64,000 nucleotides of DNA, from contig CM026559.1 in the NCBI GenBank assembly GCA_015143295.1, positions 16,878,826-16,942,825 of the forward strand. The letters run 5' to 3'. A program made the position numbers and the translations under genes. The stretch's first letter is position 1. Every line of letters starts with the position of its first letter. Shown here piece after piece: positions 34,932 to 46,354 of this stretch. Under the pieces are notes generated by a model that did no database searches, was not told the DNA's origin, and saw only the letters and a program-made list of their open reading frames with translations. Source of the stretch: Tetracentron sinense (lineage: Eukaryota; Streptophyta; Magnoliopsida; Trochodendrales; Trochodendraceae).

Positions 34932-37900
34932 TTAAACAAATAAATGAGGGTACTTTTCTCGTACTTCGGCTTCTCGTTCCCAAGTAGCTTCCTCCCTTGA
35001 ATGGTGTTGCCATCTTACCAAGACCAAGGGAACGGTCTTGTAGCGCAAGACTTGATCTCGCCTATCCAAGATCTGCACCGGTTGTTCAACTAGGGTGAGG
35101 TCCTCTCGGATCTCTATCGGATCAAGCTCGATGACATGAGAATGATCCGGGATATACTTTCGAAACATGGAGATGTGAAATACGTTGTGGATTGCCGCCA
35201 TATGAGCGGGCAAGGCAACTCGGTAAGCTACCTCACCAACTTGAGTAATGATCTCGAACGGACCCACATATCTCGGGCTAAGATTGCCTCTCTTTCCGAA
35301 TCGCATAACACCCTTGGTCGGTGAAATCTTGACAAAAACAAAGTCACCGACTCGGAATTCAAGATCCCCCATTCGATTGTCGGCATAGCTCTTCTGTCTA
35401 TCTTGTACGGTCTTCAACCTTTCCCGGATGGGCTTGACTCTATCTGCAGTTTGTTCAATCAACTCGGGGCCCAAAATTTTTCTTTCTCCCACTTCATCCC
35501 AATACAACGGGGATCTACAACTCCTTCCGTACAAAGCCTCAAAAGGTGCCATCTGTATGCTTGCCTGGTAACTATTGTTGTAGGCGAATTCCACTAAAGA
35601 TAAGTGATCTTCCCAACTTCCCTTGAAGTCCAGCATACATGCACGGAGCATGTCTTCAATAATCTGATTCACTCGCTTGGTTTGCCCATCCGTCTGTGGA
35701 TGGAAGGCCGTGCTAAAGTCTAGTCGGGAACCCATGGCATCCTGAAAACTTTTCCAAAACCTGGATGTGAATCTTGGATCCCGGTCTGAGACAATGCTCA
35801 CTGGTACTCCATGCAATCGGACTATCTCTTTGATGTACAAGGCAGCTAATTGATTTGAGTTGAATGTAGTCCGGTACGGTAAGAAATGGGCGGACTTCCT
35901 GAGTCTGTCAACAACAACCCATATCGCATCAGTCTTTCTAACTGTCTTTGGCAACCCCACAATGAAGTCCATAGAGATATGTTCCCATTTCCACTCGGGA
36001 ATAGGGAGAGACTGCAACAGACCCGCTGGTCTCCTGTGCTCGGCCTTGACTTGTTGGCACACCAAGCATCGGGACACGTACTCCGCTATTTCTCACTTCA
36101 TGTTTCGCCACCAAAAGCGCTTCTTCAAGTCCCTATACATCTTGGTACCCCCGGGGTGAACGGTGTACTTGGACCGGTGAGCCTCGTATAAGATTTCTCG
36201 TTTAAGCTTCTCATCGGCTGGGACACATACTCTTTCCTTGAAAGTGATAATTCCATCATCCCTCACTGCAAAATCCTTGCTGCCACTTTTAACTGACTGG
36301 TCTCGGCAAGACAGTAGCTCGGCATCCATTCCCTGCAACTCCCTCGTCATGCTCAGGATATATGGCCTAACTGTGATATTAGCCATTACTGGCCCAAAAG
36401 TAGGGAGACTAAAACTGATGTCGAGGTTGGATGCATCTTTTAACAACCTCCATTCCCTCAGCATCATGTGCGCCAAAAGTCCCGTGGGCTTCCGGCTAAG
36501 AGCATCGGCTACAACGTTCGCCTTGCCCGGATGATATTGAATGGAACATTCGTAGTCTTTCAAAAACTCTACCCATCTCATCTGCCTTAAATTCAATTCC
36601 TTTTGGGAGAACAGGTACTTCAAGCTTTTATGATCCGTGAATACGTCGAACTGTTCCCCAGAGAGATAATGTCGCCAAATCTTCAAGGCAAACACAACTG
36701 CGGCGAGCTCTAAATCGTGAGTGGGATAATTCTTCTCACGCTCTTTCAATTGTCTGGAGGCGTAAGCAATGACTTTGCCGTGCTGCATAAGTACACATCC
36801 CAACCCCACATGCGAGGCATCACTGTAAACCACAAAACCACTACTCCCGGATGGCACAGTAAGGACGGGGGCCCTGGTGAGGCGTTTCTTCAACTCCTGA
36901 AAGCTCACTTCGCATTTGTCGCTCCAACTAAACTTGGCAATCTTCCTCGTCAAGTAAGTGAGAGGTGCAGCCAAACTGGAGAATCCCTCCACGAATCTCC
37001 GATAGTAGCCTGCCAGCCCGAGAAAACTACGTATCTCCGTGACGCTCTTGGGTCTCTCCCATCTCATAACTGCCTCTATCTTTGCCGGGTCAACAGAAAT
37101 GCCCTCAGCCGACACTACGTGGCCTAGGAACGCCACCTTCTCCAACCAAAATTCACACTTGCTTAACTTAGCGTATAGCCTATGCTCTCTCAACATCTCC
37201 AGAGCAAGACGAAGGTCTCGTGCGTGATCTTCCCGTGTCTGGGAATACACCAAAATGTCATCTATGAACACAATCACACATCGATCCAAGTACGATCGGA
37301 ACACCCGGTTCATCAAATCCATGAACGCCACCGGTGCATTCGTCAGCCCAAAAGGCATGACAAGGAACTCGTAGTGCCCATACCGAGTCCTAAAAGCCGA
37401 CTTCGGAACATCTTCCGCCTTGATCTTTAACTGATGATACCCCGATCTAAGATCAATCTTGGAGAAAAATCTCGCTCCCTTCAGTTGGTCAAATAAGTCG
37501 TCTATCCGAGGCAAAGGATAACGATTCTTAATAGTCACCTTGTTAACTGCCGGTAATCTATGCACATTCTCATTGACCCGTCTTTCTTTTTCACAAAGAG
37601 GACCGGAGCTCCCCATGGTGACACACTTGGTCGGATGAAACCAAGTTGTTGTAGCTCCTCAATTTGCTTCTTCAATTCTTCAAGCTCTATTGGGGCCATT
37701 CTATACGGCGCCCTTGAAATCGGAGTGGTGCCTGGAGTAAGCTCTATATCGAACTCAATCTCCCGATCTGGAGGCAATCTGGGAAGTTCCTCTGGAAACA
37801 TATCCAAGAACTCACTCACGACCAGGATGACCGAGGAGTTTTGTTCTTCTGGGTTTACTAAGCTCAAAGCTGCGAGGCGAGCAATGTCTCTTTCCCTCAA

Positions 37901-38262
37901 CTCTCGAAAGTGAAATGGCTTAACTCCCATCGGCTCGAAGTTCACCATCTTCTCGAAACATGCCACATGTCTGTGGTGAGCCGATAGCCAATCCATACCG
38001 AGTATAACATCGAAATCTAAGTCTTGGAAGTCCAGGATGATGAGGTCGGCTAACAACTCATTATGTCCCACTTGGACTACACAGTCCCTGTATATACGGT
38101 CTGTGTCCACCGACTTGCCGAGCGGTGTGGAGATGGTCAATTCATGCTTCAACTGACTGGACTTGGTTGAAAATCCTTTCGCAAAGCTAGGCGATACAAA
38201 GGAATGAGTGGATCCTGTGTCGATCAATACTCGGGCTAGGCATTCATTCACTAATAACGCGC
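34932..38262 (-). pseudogene. pol: E2 pol, one frameshift and one stop
   Basis: Begins [20 protein letters not shown] (protease DTG) and [31 protein letters not shown], then, after a one-base loss near 37546 (ttaacaagg for ttgaacaagg), [20 protein letters not shown] and the catalytic FIDDILVYS. RNase [34 protein letters not shown]. Integrase: [26 protein letters not shown], stop at 36093-36095 (aag tga, CGA to TGA), CLVCQQ; core [41 protein letters not shown]; tail QILDRRDQVLR, PLVLVRWQHHSREEATWERE and KYPHLFV. The tail matches the chromodomain-like end of Tekay/Del chromoviruses. The integrase-chromodomain half is uninterrupted. Confidence 0.92.
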
Positions 38263-38398
38263 CTGTGCGATTAATTAAATTCACGTTAATAGATTTCACA
38301 CAATAACACATAAGTATAGGTAGTATGTCATACATATAAGCAATCACATCATATAATAGAAGCCAATTACAACTCAAAAATTTAGCATGATAGCATAC
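38263..38398 (-). other. E2 intron-like GT-AG segment between gag and protease
   Basis: Sense ...gttgtgcaag|gtatgctatc ... ttaatcgcacag|gcgcgttattagtgaat. Removing 136 bp gives [13 protein letters not shown] in one frame (phase 1, as in E1 and E4). If retained, gag ends after GMLSC. The body is hardly similar to that of E4, but both splice-site contexts are kept. Confidence 0.68.
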
Positions 38399-39635
38399 CT
38401 TGCACAACATCGTCAAATGCACGTGCATCCCTTTCCGATAAGGCAAAGACCTGCCCCTGGTCTGCCCTGCGAGGCGGTGGAGTGGATAACGTGGGTCGTG
38501 AAGGCCTAGACGCAGAAGCCTGTGAGGATCCCGGCTGGGAATCCTGTCGAACTGGGGGCCTACTCCCCTGGGGTTGGATAGGCTGCAGCTGCCTACGTGG
38601 GCAATCCCTGACCATGTGATTCACATCTCCACAGTGAAAGCACCCACCCGAAATCCTCCGACATTCACCAATCCGGTGACTCCGACCACAATAGGAGCAC
38701 TCCTCAAATGCTGATGAGGATGAAGGTGGAACATATCGGGTGGCCTGTGAAAGTGTGGGACAAGGTACCGGTGTAGTGGTAGGCCGAGATACCTGTGATG
38801 TCAAGGGAGGCCTCTGTGACCGTATCGGCTTGGATGCCTGATATGGGGCTGCCCTAGCCCTCTTCTCTGCCGACCCCGAACTACTCGATTGGCCTCGAGC
38901 CACATCCCTTCTCTTGAAGAATTCTTCCGAATCCTTCTCGGCAAGCTTCGCCTTGCTCACAACCTCTCCCCAGGTAGCCACCTGGAACATCGAGACCCTG
39001 TCTCTAATGGAGGGTTTCAATCCCCGCTCAAATTTCCTGACTCGCATATGCTCCGATGCAATTAGGAGAGGTGCAAATCTCGACAACTCCACGAAGGTAA
39101 CCTCATAATCGGCCACACTCAACTCTCCTTGTTCAAGAGTCATGAATTCAATCTCCTTCTGTTCTTTGACAGCCGCCGGAAAATAATGTTTATAGAAGAC
39201 ATCCAAAAATTCCGACCATGTCCACAACTCCCCCACCCTGGTGGACTCCCTCTGTCTCTGTGCGGCTCTTTACCAATGCTCGGCCGCATCTTCCATCACG
39301 AAGGTGGCCCAGTCCACTCTCTGTTCATCCGTGCAGTGGAGCGCTCTAAAAATCTTTTCCAATTGTATCACCCATGCCTCGGCGACCATGGGGTCAGTAG
39401 TACCGAAGAAGGTAGGAGGACGCAATCTCCTAAATGCCTCCAATCCTGAAGCATGGTGTGCCGGAGGTGGCGGAGGCGTAGAAGGAGTAACAGCAACCGG
39501 CCTTGCTGCTAACATAGCCAAAGTCTCAGCTATAGATGCAAAAGCTTGGGCAAAATCTGGTTGCTCGTCACCGGAAGGGGCATCACTTCCACTTCCCCTC
39601 GTATAGTATCCGCGACCCCGAGCACCGCGTCTCAT
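38399..39635 (-). pseudogene. gag: E2 gag, one in-frame stop
   Basis: Starts MRRGARGRGYYTRGSGSDAP. Gag core: LEAFRRLRPPTFFGTTDPMV, WVIQLEKIFRALHCTDEQRV, EHW, stop at 39270-39272 (tgg taa for WW), RAAQRQRE, WSEFLDVFYKHYFPAAVKEQ, SVADYEVTFVELSRFAPLL, KFERGLKPSIRDRVSMFQ. Two knuckles: CSYCGRSHRIGEC and [15 protein letters not shown], all ligands present. The stop needs two G-to-A changes in one codon. A proline/serine-rich linker precedes the knuckles. Confidence 0.9.
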
Positions 39636-39956
39636 GATGTGATCCTGAGAACGACAGTACCACATGAGTCTAACTTGGATACACATTTAATACAATTTCA
39701 CAATTCACTTAATACATATTCATCATACATATTTAATAAGCACAACACAATTTATGCACACATGGTATACGACATCATATCATAACATACATGTCGTGTT
39801 CCTAGCGTAGGATTCTAAGTTTGGTTGAAGTTCAACCTATTTTGACTAAGACTAACTTGTTAGTCTATACTTGGAATACAACTCTTTCCTACACCTAATG
39901 CCTTATTCAATTATGGTATCTAGTACTAAGCGACCCTAGGGACTCTAATGCCTAGG
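39636..39956 (-). other. E2 internal leader
   Basis: Untranslated segment between PBS and gag ATG; no ORF supported. Shares the gttagactcatg segment with the E1 and E4 leaders. Confidence 0.65.
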
Positions 39957-39968
39957 GCTCTGATACCA
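39957..39968 (-). promoter_or_regulatory. E2 primer-binding site
   Basis: Sense tggtatcagagc, 4 nt from the 5' LTR end; initiator tRNA-Met type. Confidence 0.88.
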
Positions 39969-40257
39969 CCTCTGTCACGCCCCAAAATACCCCCTAGGAG
40001 TTAAGGGATACTTTAGGTGTGATACTTCGTACCTGCCAAACCCTCATGTAATTAACAAGAGAATACAGTACAAAAAATGATAATCAGAGCGCAGAAGCTA
40101 AATATAAATGCGGAAGCGCAAACAAATTTTTCTTTTCTTTATAATGATCCAAACTATAGTATTCCAAGTTGACATAGTTATATACAAAACATGTCTAAGT
40201 CTAAGGTGGACAGGCCCACCTATCAAATACAAAAGACAAAATACGACTCTATCTCGC

Positions 40258-40413
40258 TCAATAGTCACCCCCGTGGGGCCAGTGGTCTAAGTCTCTAGCC
40301 TCAGCCTGAGGCTCGACTACCAGATCCTCATAAGGTTCCTCCTCGCCGTAGTCCTCCTCTATCCAAGGACCCGGATCACATATGTCAAGAGGAGCTCGTG
40401 TACCTGCCGACAT
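40258..40413 (-). CDS. LTR acidic micro-ORF, E2 5' LTR, intact, 51 codons
   Basis: MSAGTRAPLDICDPGPWIEE, then DYGEEEPYEDLVVEPQAE and ending HWPHGDDY. Same length as S4 with a few substitutions. This is the copy that would lie in the leader of the E2 genomic RNA, about 0.6 kb before gag. Confidence 0.5.
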   Translation of the reverse strand: MSAGTRAPLDICDPGPWIEEDYGEEEPYEDLVVEPQAEARDLDHWPHGGDY

Positions 40414-40422
40414 GAAAGTACG

Positions 40423-40443
40423 GCTGAGCATGGAATACTCAGC
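40423..40443 (-). promoter_or_regulatory. Conserved LTR hairpin, E2 5' LTR
   Basis: gctgag/ctcagc stem directly upstream of the micro-ORF in sense. Confidence 0.55.
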
Positions 40444-40619
40444 GAGTACAAACTCCTAACCAACAATGGTAATAACGAACAACATCATATACAAGTAATA
40501 GAAGGAGTACAATTCATAATCAATTTCTAACGACATCATACATAAACGTTTTATCAAGTATAATTGTTATGAAACGAAAACACGTCTATGAATCATACGA
40601 AACCTCTTTGAGTTATCCT

Positions 40620-40820
40620 TTCAATATTTCTTATGAGCCAGAGGTTAGCACCCGCATATCCCTGGGCTACCAACCTCCTTGACAATACAATATATTTCTT
40701 ATGAGCCAGAGGTTAGCACCCGTATAATCCCTGGGCTACCAACCTCCTTGACAATACCATTTCTTTTCTTATGAGCCAGAGGTTAGCACCCTTAACTGGG
40801 GCTACCAACCTCCTTGACAA
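40620..40820 (-). repeat. E2 5' LTR tandem repeat, three copies
   Basis: Same units and copy number as the 3' LTR; the third unit differs (ttaactggggctacc). Confidence 0.75.
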
Positions 40821-41636
40821 TATCCTCCATCTACATATGTGCTCGTGCATAGCAATCGTGAAATCATGATGACATATAGCATTTTAACAATTCCCAACTC
40901 ACGTGAGAATTTAAGAAGCGAAATAAATACATGTATACAACTTGCCAAATGGGGAACATTTATGTGACTCATGCTTTCAAATCTTAGTTTATTCATGCAT
41001 TCTATCAAACATGTGGTATTCAACCTTTTTACCTTTAGTTATTTCATATTTTCTTATTCGAACATTTCATCAAACACTTGGGGTGTGTTCATTATGCGTA
41101 ATATGCCCTTCCACCATTTTTCCATCATTCAATACATCACAACATAGCATCCAATCGCCTCCACTCCTCATCCATTCACATTCCACCCTTTGTTTGTATT
41201 ATCTTGTTTATGTTTTAGGGATTTAGCATATACCAACACAAGGGAGCAATGGGGAAGATCTAACACATATTTACTTAGGAAAATCCTAGGTTATTACCAA
41301 AGTAACTAGGAAGAGTGTACTAACCTTGAAAAGGGAAAGAAAAATCCTTGAGGATGATGTAGAAACGCTGCCCTAGCTTGGAAGAGGTACTCCACACGAG
41401 CTTGAGGTTGGATTTGGAGAATCGAAGCCTTTAGAACGGTTCTAGGGTTCTAAAACCCTTGATTCTCTCAAGTGGAAAACCCTAGATGTAAATCCTCCTT
41501 CTCTTCTCTTCTTCTCTCTCAAAACCTTCTAAGTGAGGTGAATGAAGCCCTAAAGGCTCGGGCAAGCCCTTATGGGTAAGGGTTAACACCCAAAAGACGA
41601 AAACGGCCTTACTAAAAATTCTGCAAAACTCGATAG

Positions 41637-41782
41637 ACCGAGCGATCGGTGCTTATGACCGATCGATCGGTGTTATTGACCGATCGACCGGTCAAAAACA
41701 TGCTCTCTGGAAAATTTCCCCATATAAAATTTCTGACCAGTCGATAGCCACCGATCGATCGGTTTTGGACCGATCGATCGGT
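41637..41782 (-). repeat. ACCGATCGATCGGT-type array, E2 5' LTR
   Basis: Lacks two units relative to the partner LTR at 34458-34643, each gap close to one unit long. Array length has changed since the two LTRs were copied from one template. Confidence 0.7.
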
Positions 41783-41998
41783 GCTCTGGAGGTTCCACTA
41801 TTTTGACCATATGTTTTGACTCGTTCGTCCGATTTTGACGATTCAACTTGCGTTAGATTCTTCTTTCGAAAACAGACATTTCTGACATTTCGGAATTTCC
41901 GATTTCTCCCTTATTTATTAATTATACTATGAGGAAGGCCAATTGGTAACGAAAATGCTATTCATTAAAGTTGGAAAAGTCCGGGGTGCTACACTTAG

Positions 41999-42831
41999 AG
42001 TGCATCATAATGATAACTTACATCCAAGTATAAAACAATCCTTCAATACATCTCAAATCAAGGTACATATATAGTAGATAGTAAGAAGAACAACCCAAGG
42101 TGACTAGTAGTATTTTTAGATTGGTAGTAGAGTGTATCTACCTTGGTGAAATCAATGATTTTGATTCCAAAAGCTTGAGACAAGTGAGAACCTTGAGTTC
42201 TTTGTCAAGAGACACCAAAGGAATGGAAGGATCTTGATCTTCCTTCAAGCTTGTGCAACACCTAGCTTTCTCCTTCTTCTTCCTTTTCAAAATCTCTCAA
42301 AATTGGGCACAAAGGGTTTCTGAAACCCTAAGGAATGAACCCAGCCCTTTTGTAGGCAAAGGGTAGTGGCTAAAGTCTTAAACACCCTTAATGAAGAAAA
42401 TCTACATATGACCGATCGATCGGTGGTACAGACTGAGCGATCAGTGACTGACCGGTCGATCGGTGGTTTCAACTGGTCGATCGGTTGAAAACACCCTCTC
42501 TGGAATTTTTCCTTATACAAAAAAGTTAACCGTTCGATAGCTATCGAGCGATCGGTATAAGACCGGTGGATCGGAGGTTATCAGCGAACAATCGGTGGTC
42601 CCCTGTTTTCTGTAAAACCCTGTTTTCACTATTTCAATCTTCTCCAAACCAATTCTAACACCCTCTTATGCTTCAAACATACTTCTTAAGAATATGTAGA
42701 CCTATTAAAACATGCACGCCATAAATCCAAACGCGTATATCAACATAAGGCCCGTTAGTGTACAAAACCACACCTGAGCACTATTCACATACTATTTACT
42801 ACTTAGTGAAATGCGGATTCGGGGTTCCACA
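41999..42831 (-). mobile_element. E1 5' LTR, last piece
   Basis: Continues from 32815 after E2 and ends GGATTCGGGGTTCCACA, then TSD AATAA. Includes the palindromic array 42411-42597. The TATA position of E4 reads tacaaaa here in sense (near 42350). Confidence 0.85.
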
Positions 42832-42836
42832 AATAA

Positions 42837-44272
42837 AGACTTCTTCTTAATCTATTGTGTATTCATTATGGGTAATTGACCATGGTCATGAGATGATCTA
42901 TACGATATGAGATATCAATAAAGGTCCATAGGAAATATTGTAGGAAAGTTATGTGATTGGATTATCACAGGCAGATATAACTTTTCGGTTCCTTATACCT
43001 TATATAGTCACAACTGTAGGTGAAGCTAGGAACTTCACTTATATGGCTGCCAGAATGCTAAGATGTTCTCAATAGTTGAGATGTAGTTCTATCTCGAACT
43101 ATTGTAGTGGAGACTACACATCAGCGTATGGGTACTTAAATGTACACTGACTGATTGCATTCAATGAGAGACCTCTTGCATAAACATACTATCAGATAGT
43201 TGGTCTTTCATTCACATTGAACAGTTTCGACAATCCTTAGATCTGATGAGTTCATCTATGACTGAGCAGTGATGTGACTGTTTTGATTCCACCAATGTAT
43301 TTTCTAACTTAGGGAATACAATACAGTGACAGTTGGATAATCAAAAAGCTGTTCGAGTCATGATGAATTTCAAACAAGAAATCCATGCTCATTAATTTGA
43401 GACATTATCCAAGTTCCGGGTAAGATAGTTGATTATGTTCAAATCCTGTGCAGGTGATTTTGAAAAAAAAAATAAGTTTTGAAATATATTTTTATTAAAA
43501 GGTATTATACTTATAAGAGGATTTTCTCAAAATGTTTTTCATGAGAAATTGTTTCTCATGGCTAAATCATAAGTCTTGGAGATGATTTGCAATGGGTTAT
43601 GGGTTAGATAGTATGTCAATCTCGAAGGGCCATTTGGGGTAATGTATTTGGAAGGATAAATCAAATTTAAAAATTCATATGATGGGATCCGTGATGGTTA
43701 ATGTACATACACTGAGATTCAATTGCAACATGGATATCTCACGTCACTTGCAATTCCGATGTAATTCTTGTTTAGGGTCAATGGGATAACATTGGGTAAG
43801 TCAGGGCAAGAATGTCCCAGAGCAATCTGTCGAGGTGCTCACATAAGAAATATAATCTCAATAATTGATTAAAAGTTAATCAATTATTTAAGTGATTAAA
43901 ATTTAATCATTAATTAAATAGATTAAAAGTTAATCTATTGTTTAAATTAATTGTTAATTTAAACTAAGGGATCATTTTAGTAATTATTTGATTAACATAA
44001 TTAAAGGAAAAATGAGTTTGACCCATATCCATAAACCCATTAAAATGGACCTTTAATATGGGCCAAAGCCCATGGGTTTAAACCCTAGGGTGGGGCGCCC
44101 ACTTGAGGAATCATAATTGGATTAGGATTATGTTAATTATATAATTTTTGAAATATAATTCCTATAATTATGGAATTAAAATCGAATTGTTGGATTTCAA
44201 TAAGGATGATGATAAGTTGTAATTGGATTACAACTTGGAGTGTTTAACTCCTCAAACTCCACCTCCCATGAA
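42837..44272 (+). mobile_element. O 5' LTR, middle piece
   Basis: Bounded by the TSDs of E1 (AATAA) and E4 (ATGAA). It shares short blocks with the E3 LTR (ggtccataggaaatattgtag; gggtggggcgcccactt against gggtgggacgcccactt). No ORF supported. Confidence 0.78.
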
Positions 44273-44483
44273 TGTAGCACCCCGGACTTTTTCATCCTTA
44301 ATGAATAGCACCTTCGTAGCTAATTGGCCGTTTTCGTAGTCTAATTAATAAATAAGGGAGAAATCGGAAATTTCGAAACGTCAGAAATGTTCGTTTTCGA
44401 AAGACGGATCCAACGCAAGTTGAATCGTCGAAATCCGACGAGCGAGTCAAAATATATTGTCAAAACAGTCCAGACATACAGAG

Positions 44484-44669
44484 CACCGATCGCTCGGTCC
44501 AGTCAGCGATCGATCGGTCAACTACCGATCGCTCGATAGCTGTCGCACGGTCAACTTTTTTCTATGGGGAAAAATTCTAGAGAGTGTGTTTTTGACCGAT
44601 CTCTCGGTCATAACACCGATCGACCGGTAAGCCACCGATCGCTCGGTCCATACCACCGATCGATCGGTC
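44484..44669 (+). repeat. ACCGATCGATCGGT-type array, E4 5' LTR
   Basis: About eight palindromes (accgatcgctcggtcc, accgatcgaccggtaa, accgatcgatcggtca) in two groups, ending about 55 bp upstream of a TATA box; promoter-proximal position. Confidence 0.75.
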
Positions 44670-44724
44670 ATACGCAGATTTTCTTCATTAAGGGTATTTA
44701 AGACTTTAACCATCACCCTTTGCC

Positions 44725-44731
44725 TATAAAA
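44725..44731 (+). promoter_or_regulatory. TATA box, E4 5' LTR
   Basis: tataaaa in gcctataaaagggctgg, also at 54308-54314 in the 3' LTR. It implies transcription start near 44755-44765 and a U3 of about 0.5 kb. E1 has tacaaaa at the matching site. Confidence 0.6.
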
Positions 44732-45186
44732 GGGCTGGGTTCGTGCCTTAGGGTTTCACAAACCTTTTGTGCATTGTTTTTGAGGAATTTGAAGAGGAGA
44801 AGGAGGAGAGGTCCTTGGTGATCGTTCAAGCTTTTGGAAGATCAAGTTCTTCCTTTCCTTTTGGTGTTCTCCAACCAAGAACTCACTGTTCTTGCTTGTT
44901 CCAGCCATTGGGAGTCAAACTCATTGATTTCTCTAAAGTAGATACACTCTACTACAATCTTGCAATCCTACTAGTGTAGCACCCCGGACTTTTTCATCTT
45001 TAACGAATGGCACTTTCGTAGCTAATTGGCCGTTTTCGTAGTCTAATTAATAAATAAGGGAGAAATCGGAAATTCCAAAACGTCAGAAATGTGCGTTTTC
45101 GAAAGACGAACCCAACGCAAGTTGAATCGTCGAAATCCGACGAGCGAGTCAAAAGATATGGTCAAAACAGTCCAGACATACAGAGC

Positions 45187-45366
45187 ACCGATCGCTCTGT
45201 CCAGTCAGCGATCGGTCCATAACCGATCGATCGGTAGCTATCGCACGGTCATAAATTTTGTATGGGGAAATTTTCCAGAGAGTGAGTTTTTGACCGATCG
45301 ATCGGTCATAAACACCGATCGCTCGGTAGGCAACCGATCGATCGGTCATAACCACCGATCGCTCGG
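45187..45366 (+). repeat. ACCGATCGATCGGT-type array, S8
   Basis: Units gaccgatcgatcggtcat, accgatcgctcggtag and others around the centre cataaattttgtatgggg. Confidence 0.7.
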
Positions 45367-46354
45367 TCTTCGCGTTTTTGCAGAAATTTCAGTAAGGGCG
45401 TTTTCGTCTTTTGGGTGTTAAACCCTTACCCATAAGGGTTTGCTCGACCCTTTGAGGCCTCACTTACAACATTTGAGGGATTTTGAGACATAGAGAGAGA
45501 AGAGGAGAAAGCTTTAAACCTAGGTTGCTTTTGGAGAAGAAATCAAAGGGGTGAAGACCCTAGATCGTCCCCAAGCACGTTTTCTTCAAGATTTCAACTC
45601 AAGCTCAGGTGGGGTGCATTCTCAAAGCTAGGGCAGCCCTCACGCACATTTTTTTAAAAGAGGTTTCTTCCCCCAACTCAAGTCCCCTTCAAGCAAAGGC
45701 TTCCTCCTTCCAAATAGAGCTTCTATTTCAAGGTTTCTTCAAGATCAAACCTTGATCTAAGGTTAGTACACCCTACTAACTTTCCCTAGCAATAACCTAG
45801 GTTTTCTAGTGTAAATGGTGATTATATATATTATGCTTTTCCTTCCCTATGCATTGTATTAACTCAACAAATATAAACAAGATAAGGGGAATGGAATAAA
45901 TGTGTGGATGGGATGTCGATTGAGGCGATTGGATGCCGTATGGATGTTGTGTGATGTGTGAAAAGGAAAATGGAAGATGGGCACTTTACAAATAACGAAT
46001 GTACCTTGATGTCTTGATGAAAAATACGCACTAAATAAGGGAAATGGAAGGACTAAGAAATGTGGCCCACCGGGTGTTTGATAAAATGACTAAACAAGGG
46101 ATAAATGGACTTAATGAAGAAAATGGAAATAGAAATTGTGTAAATGTTCTTAGAAATGATAAATTGCTCAAATGTGCTATATGTTGCCTAAATTTTCATA
46201 CCACTATGTTAAGGATTGAAATGTCATAGTCATGTGATCCGCCCATTCAAGTATGTCATCATGATTACCACTATTGACAAGCACACAAGCACGCATGCAT
46301 GCATGAAACCGGGTTTTTCCAAGATTGTATTTGTATATGAAATGAATCAAGAAC

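Larger units (their letters stand above)
32816..41993 (-). mobile_element. E2: full-length Ty3/gypsy chromovirus, minus strand, best preserved
   Basis: Perfect TSD CTTAG (32811-32815, 41994-41998), inside the E1 5' LTR. The 3' LTR is 32816-34854 and the 5' LTR 39973-41993; they are closely similar apart from short indels. In sense order: PBS 39968-39957, gag 39635-38399, GT-AG gap, pol 38262-34932, purine tract next to the 3' LTR. Only three coding lesions were found: a gag stop, one RT frameshift and one integrase stop. It is probably the youngest full element here. Confidence 0.92.
39973..41993 (-). mobile_element. E2 5' LTR
   Basis: 2021 bp. Contains the full-length micro-ORF, hairpin 40423-40443, three-copy repeat at about 40620-40820, donor-like site near 41323 (ccttttcaag/gttagtac in sense) and a shortened palindromic array 41637-41782. 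Confidence 0.9.
3838..42831 (-). mobile_element. E1: full-length Ty3/gypsy chromovirus, minus strand, interrupted by S3 and E2
   Basis: TSD AATAA is present at 3833-3837 and 42832-42836. The 3' LTR is intact at 3838-5712; the 5' LTR is 10979-11441 + 32244-32815 + 41999-42831. Net LTR lengths agree (about 1875 and 1868 bp). The internal region 5713-10978 contains, in sense order, PBS, gag, a GT-AG gap, protease, RT, RNase H, integrase and a purine tract, all with multiple stops. The LTR family (ends TGTAGAACCCC...GGGTCGCGACA in sense) is shared with E4. Decay is greater than in E2 and E4, consistent with an older insertion that has itself received two insertions. Confidence 0.88.

Noticed and set aside
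36717..37127. 136-codon plus-strand ORF over E2 pol
   Set aside because: Antisense shadow of the RT/RNase H coding sequence on the minus strand; no independent motif.
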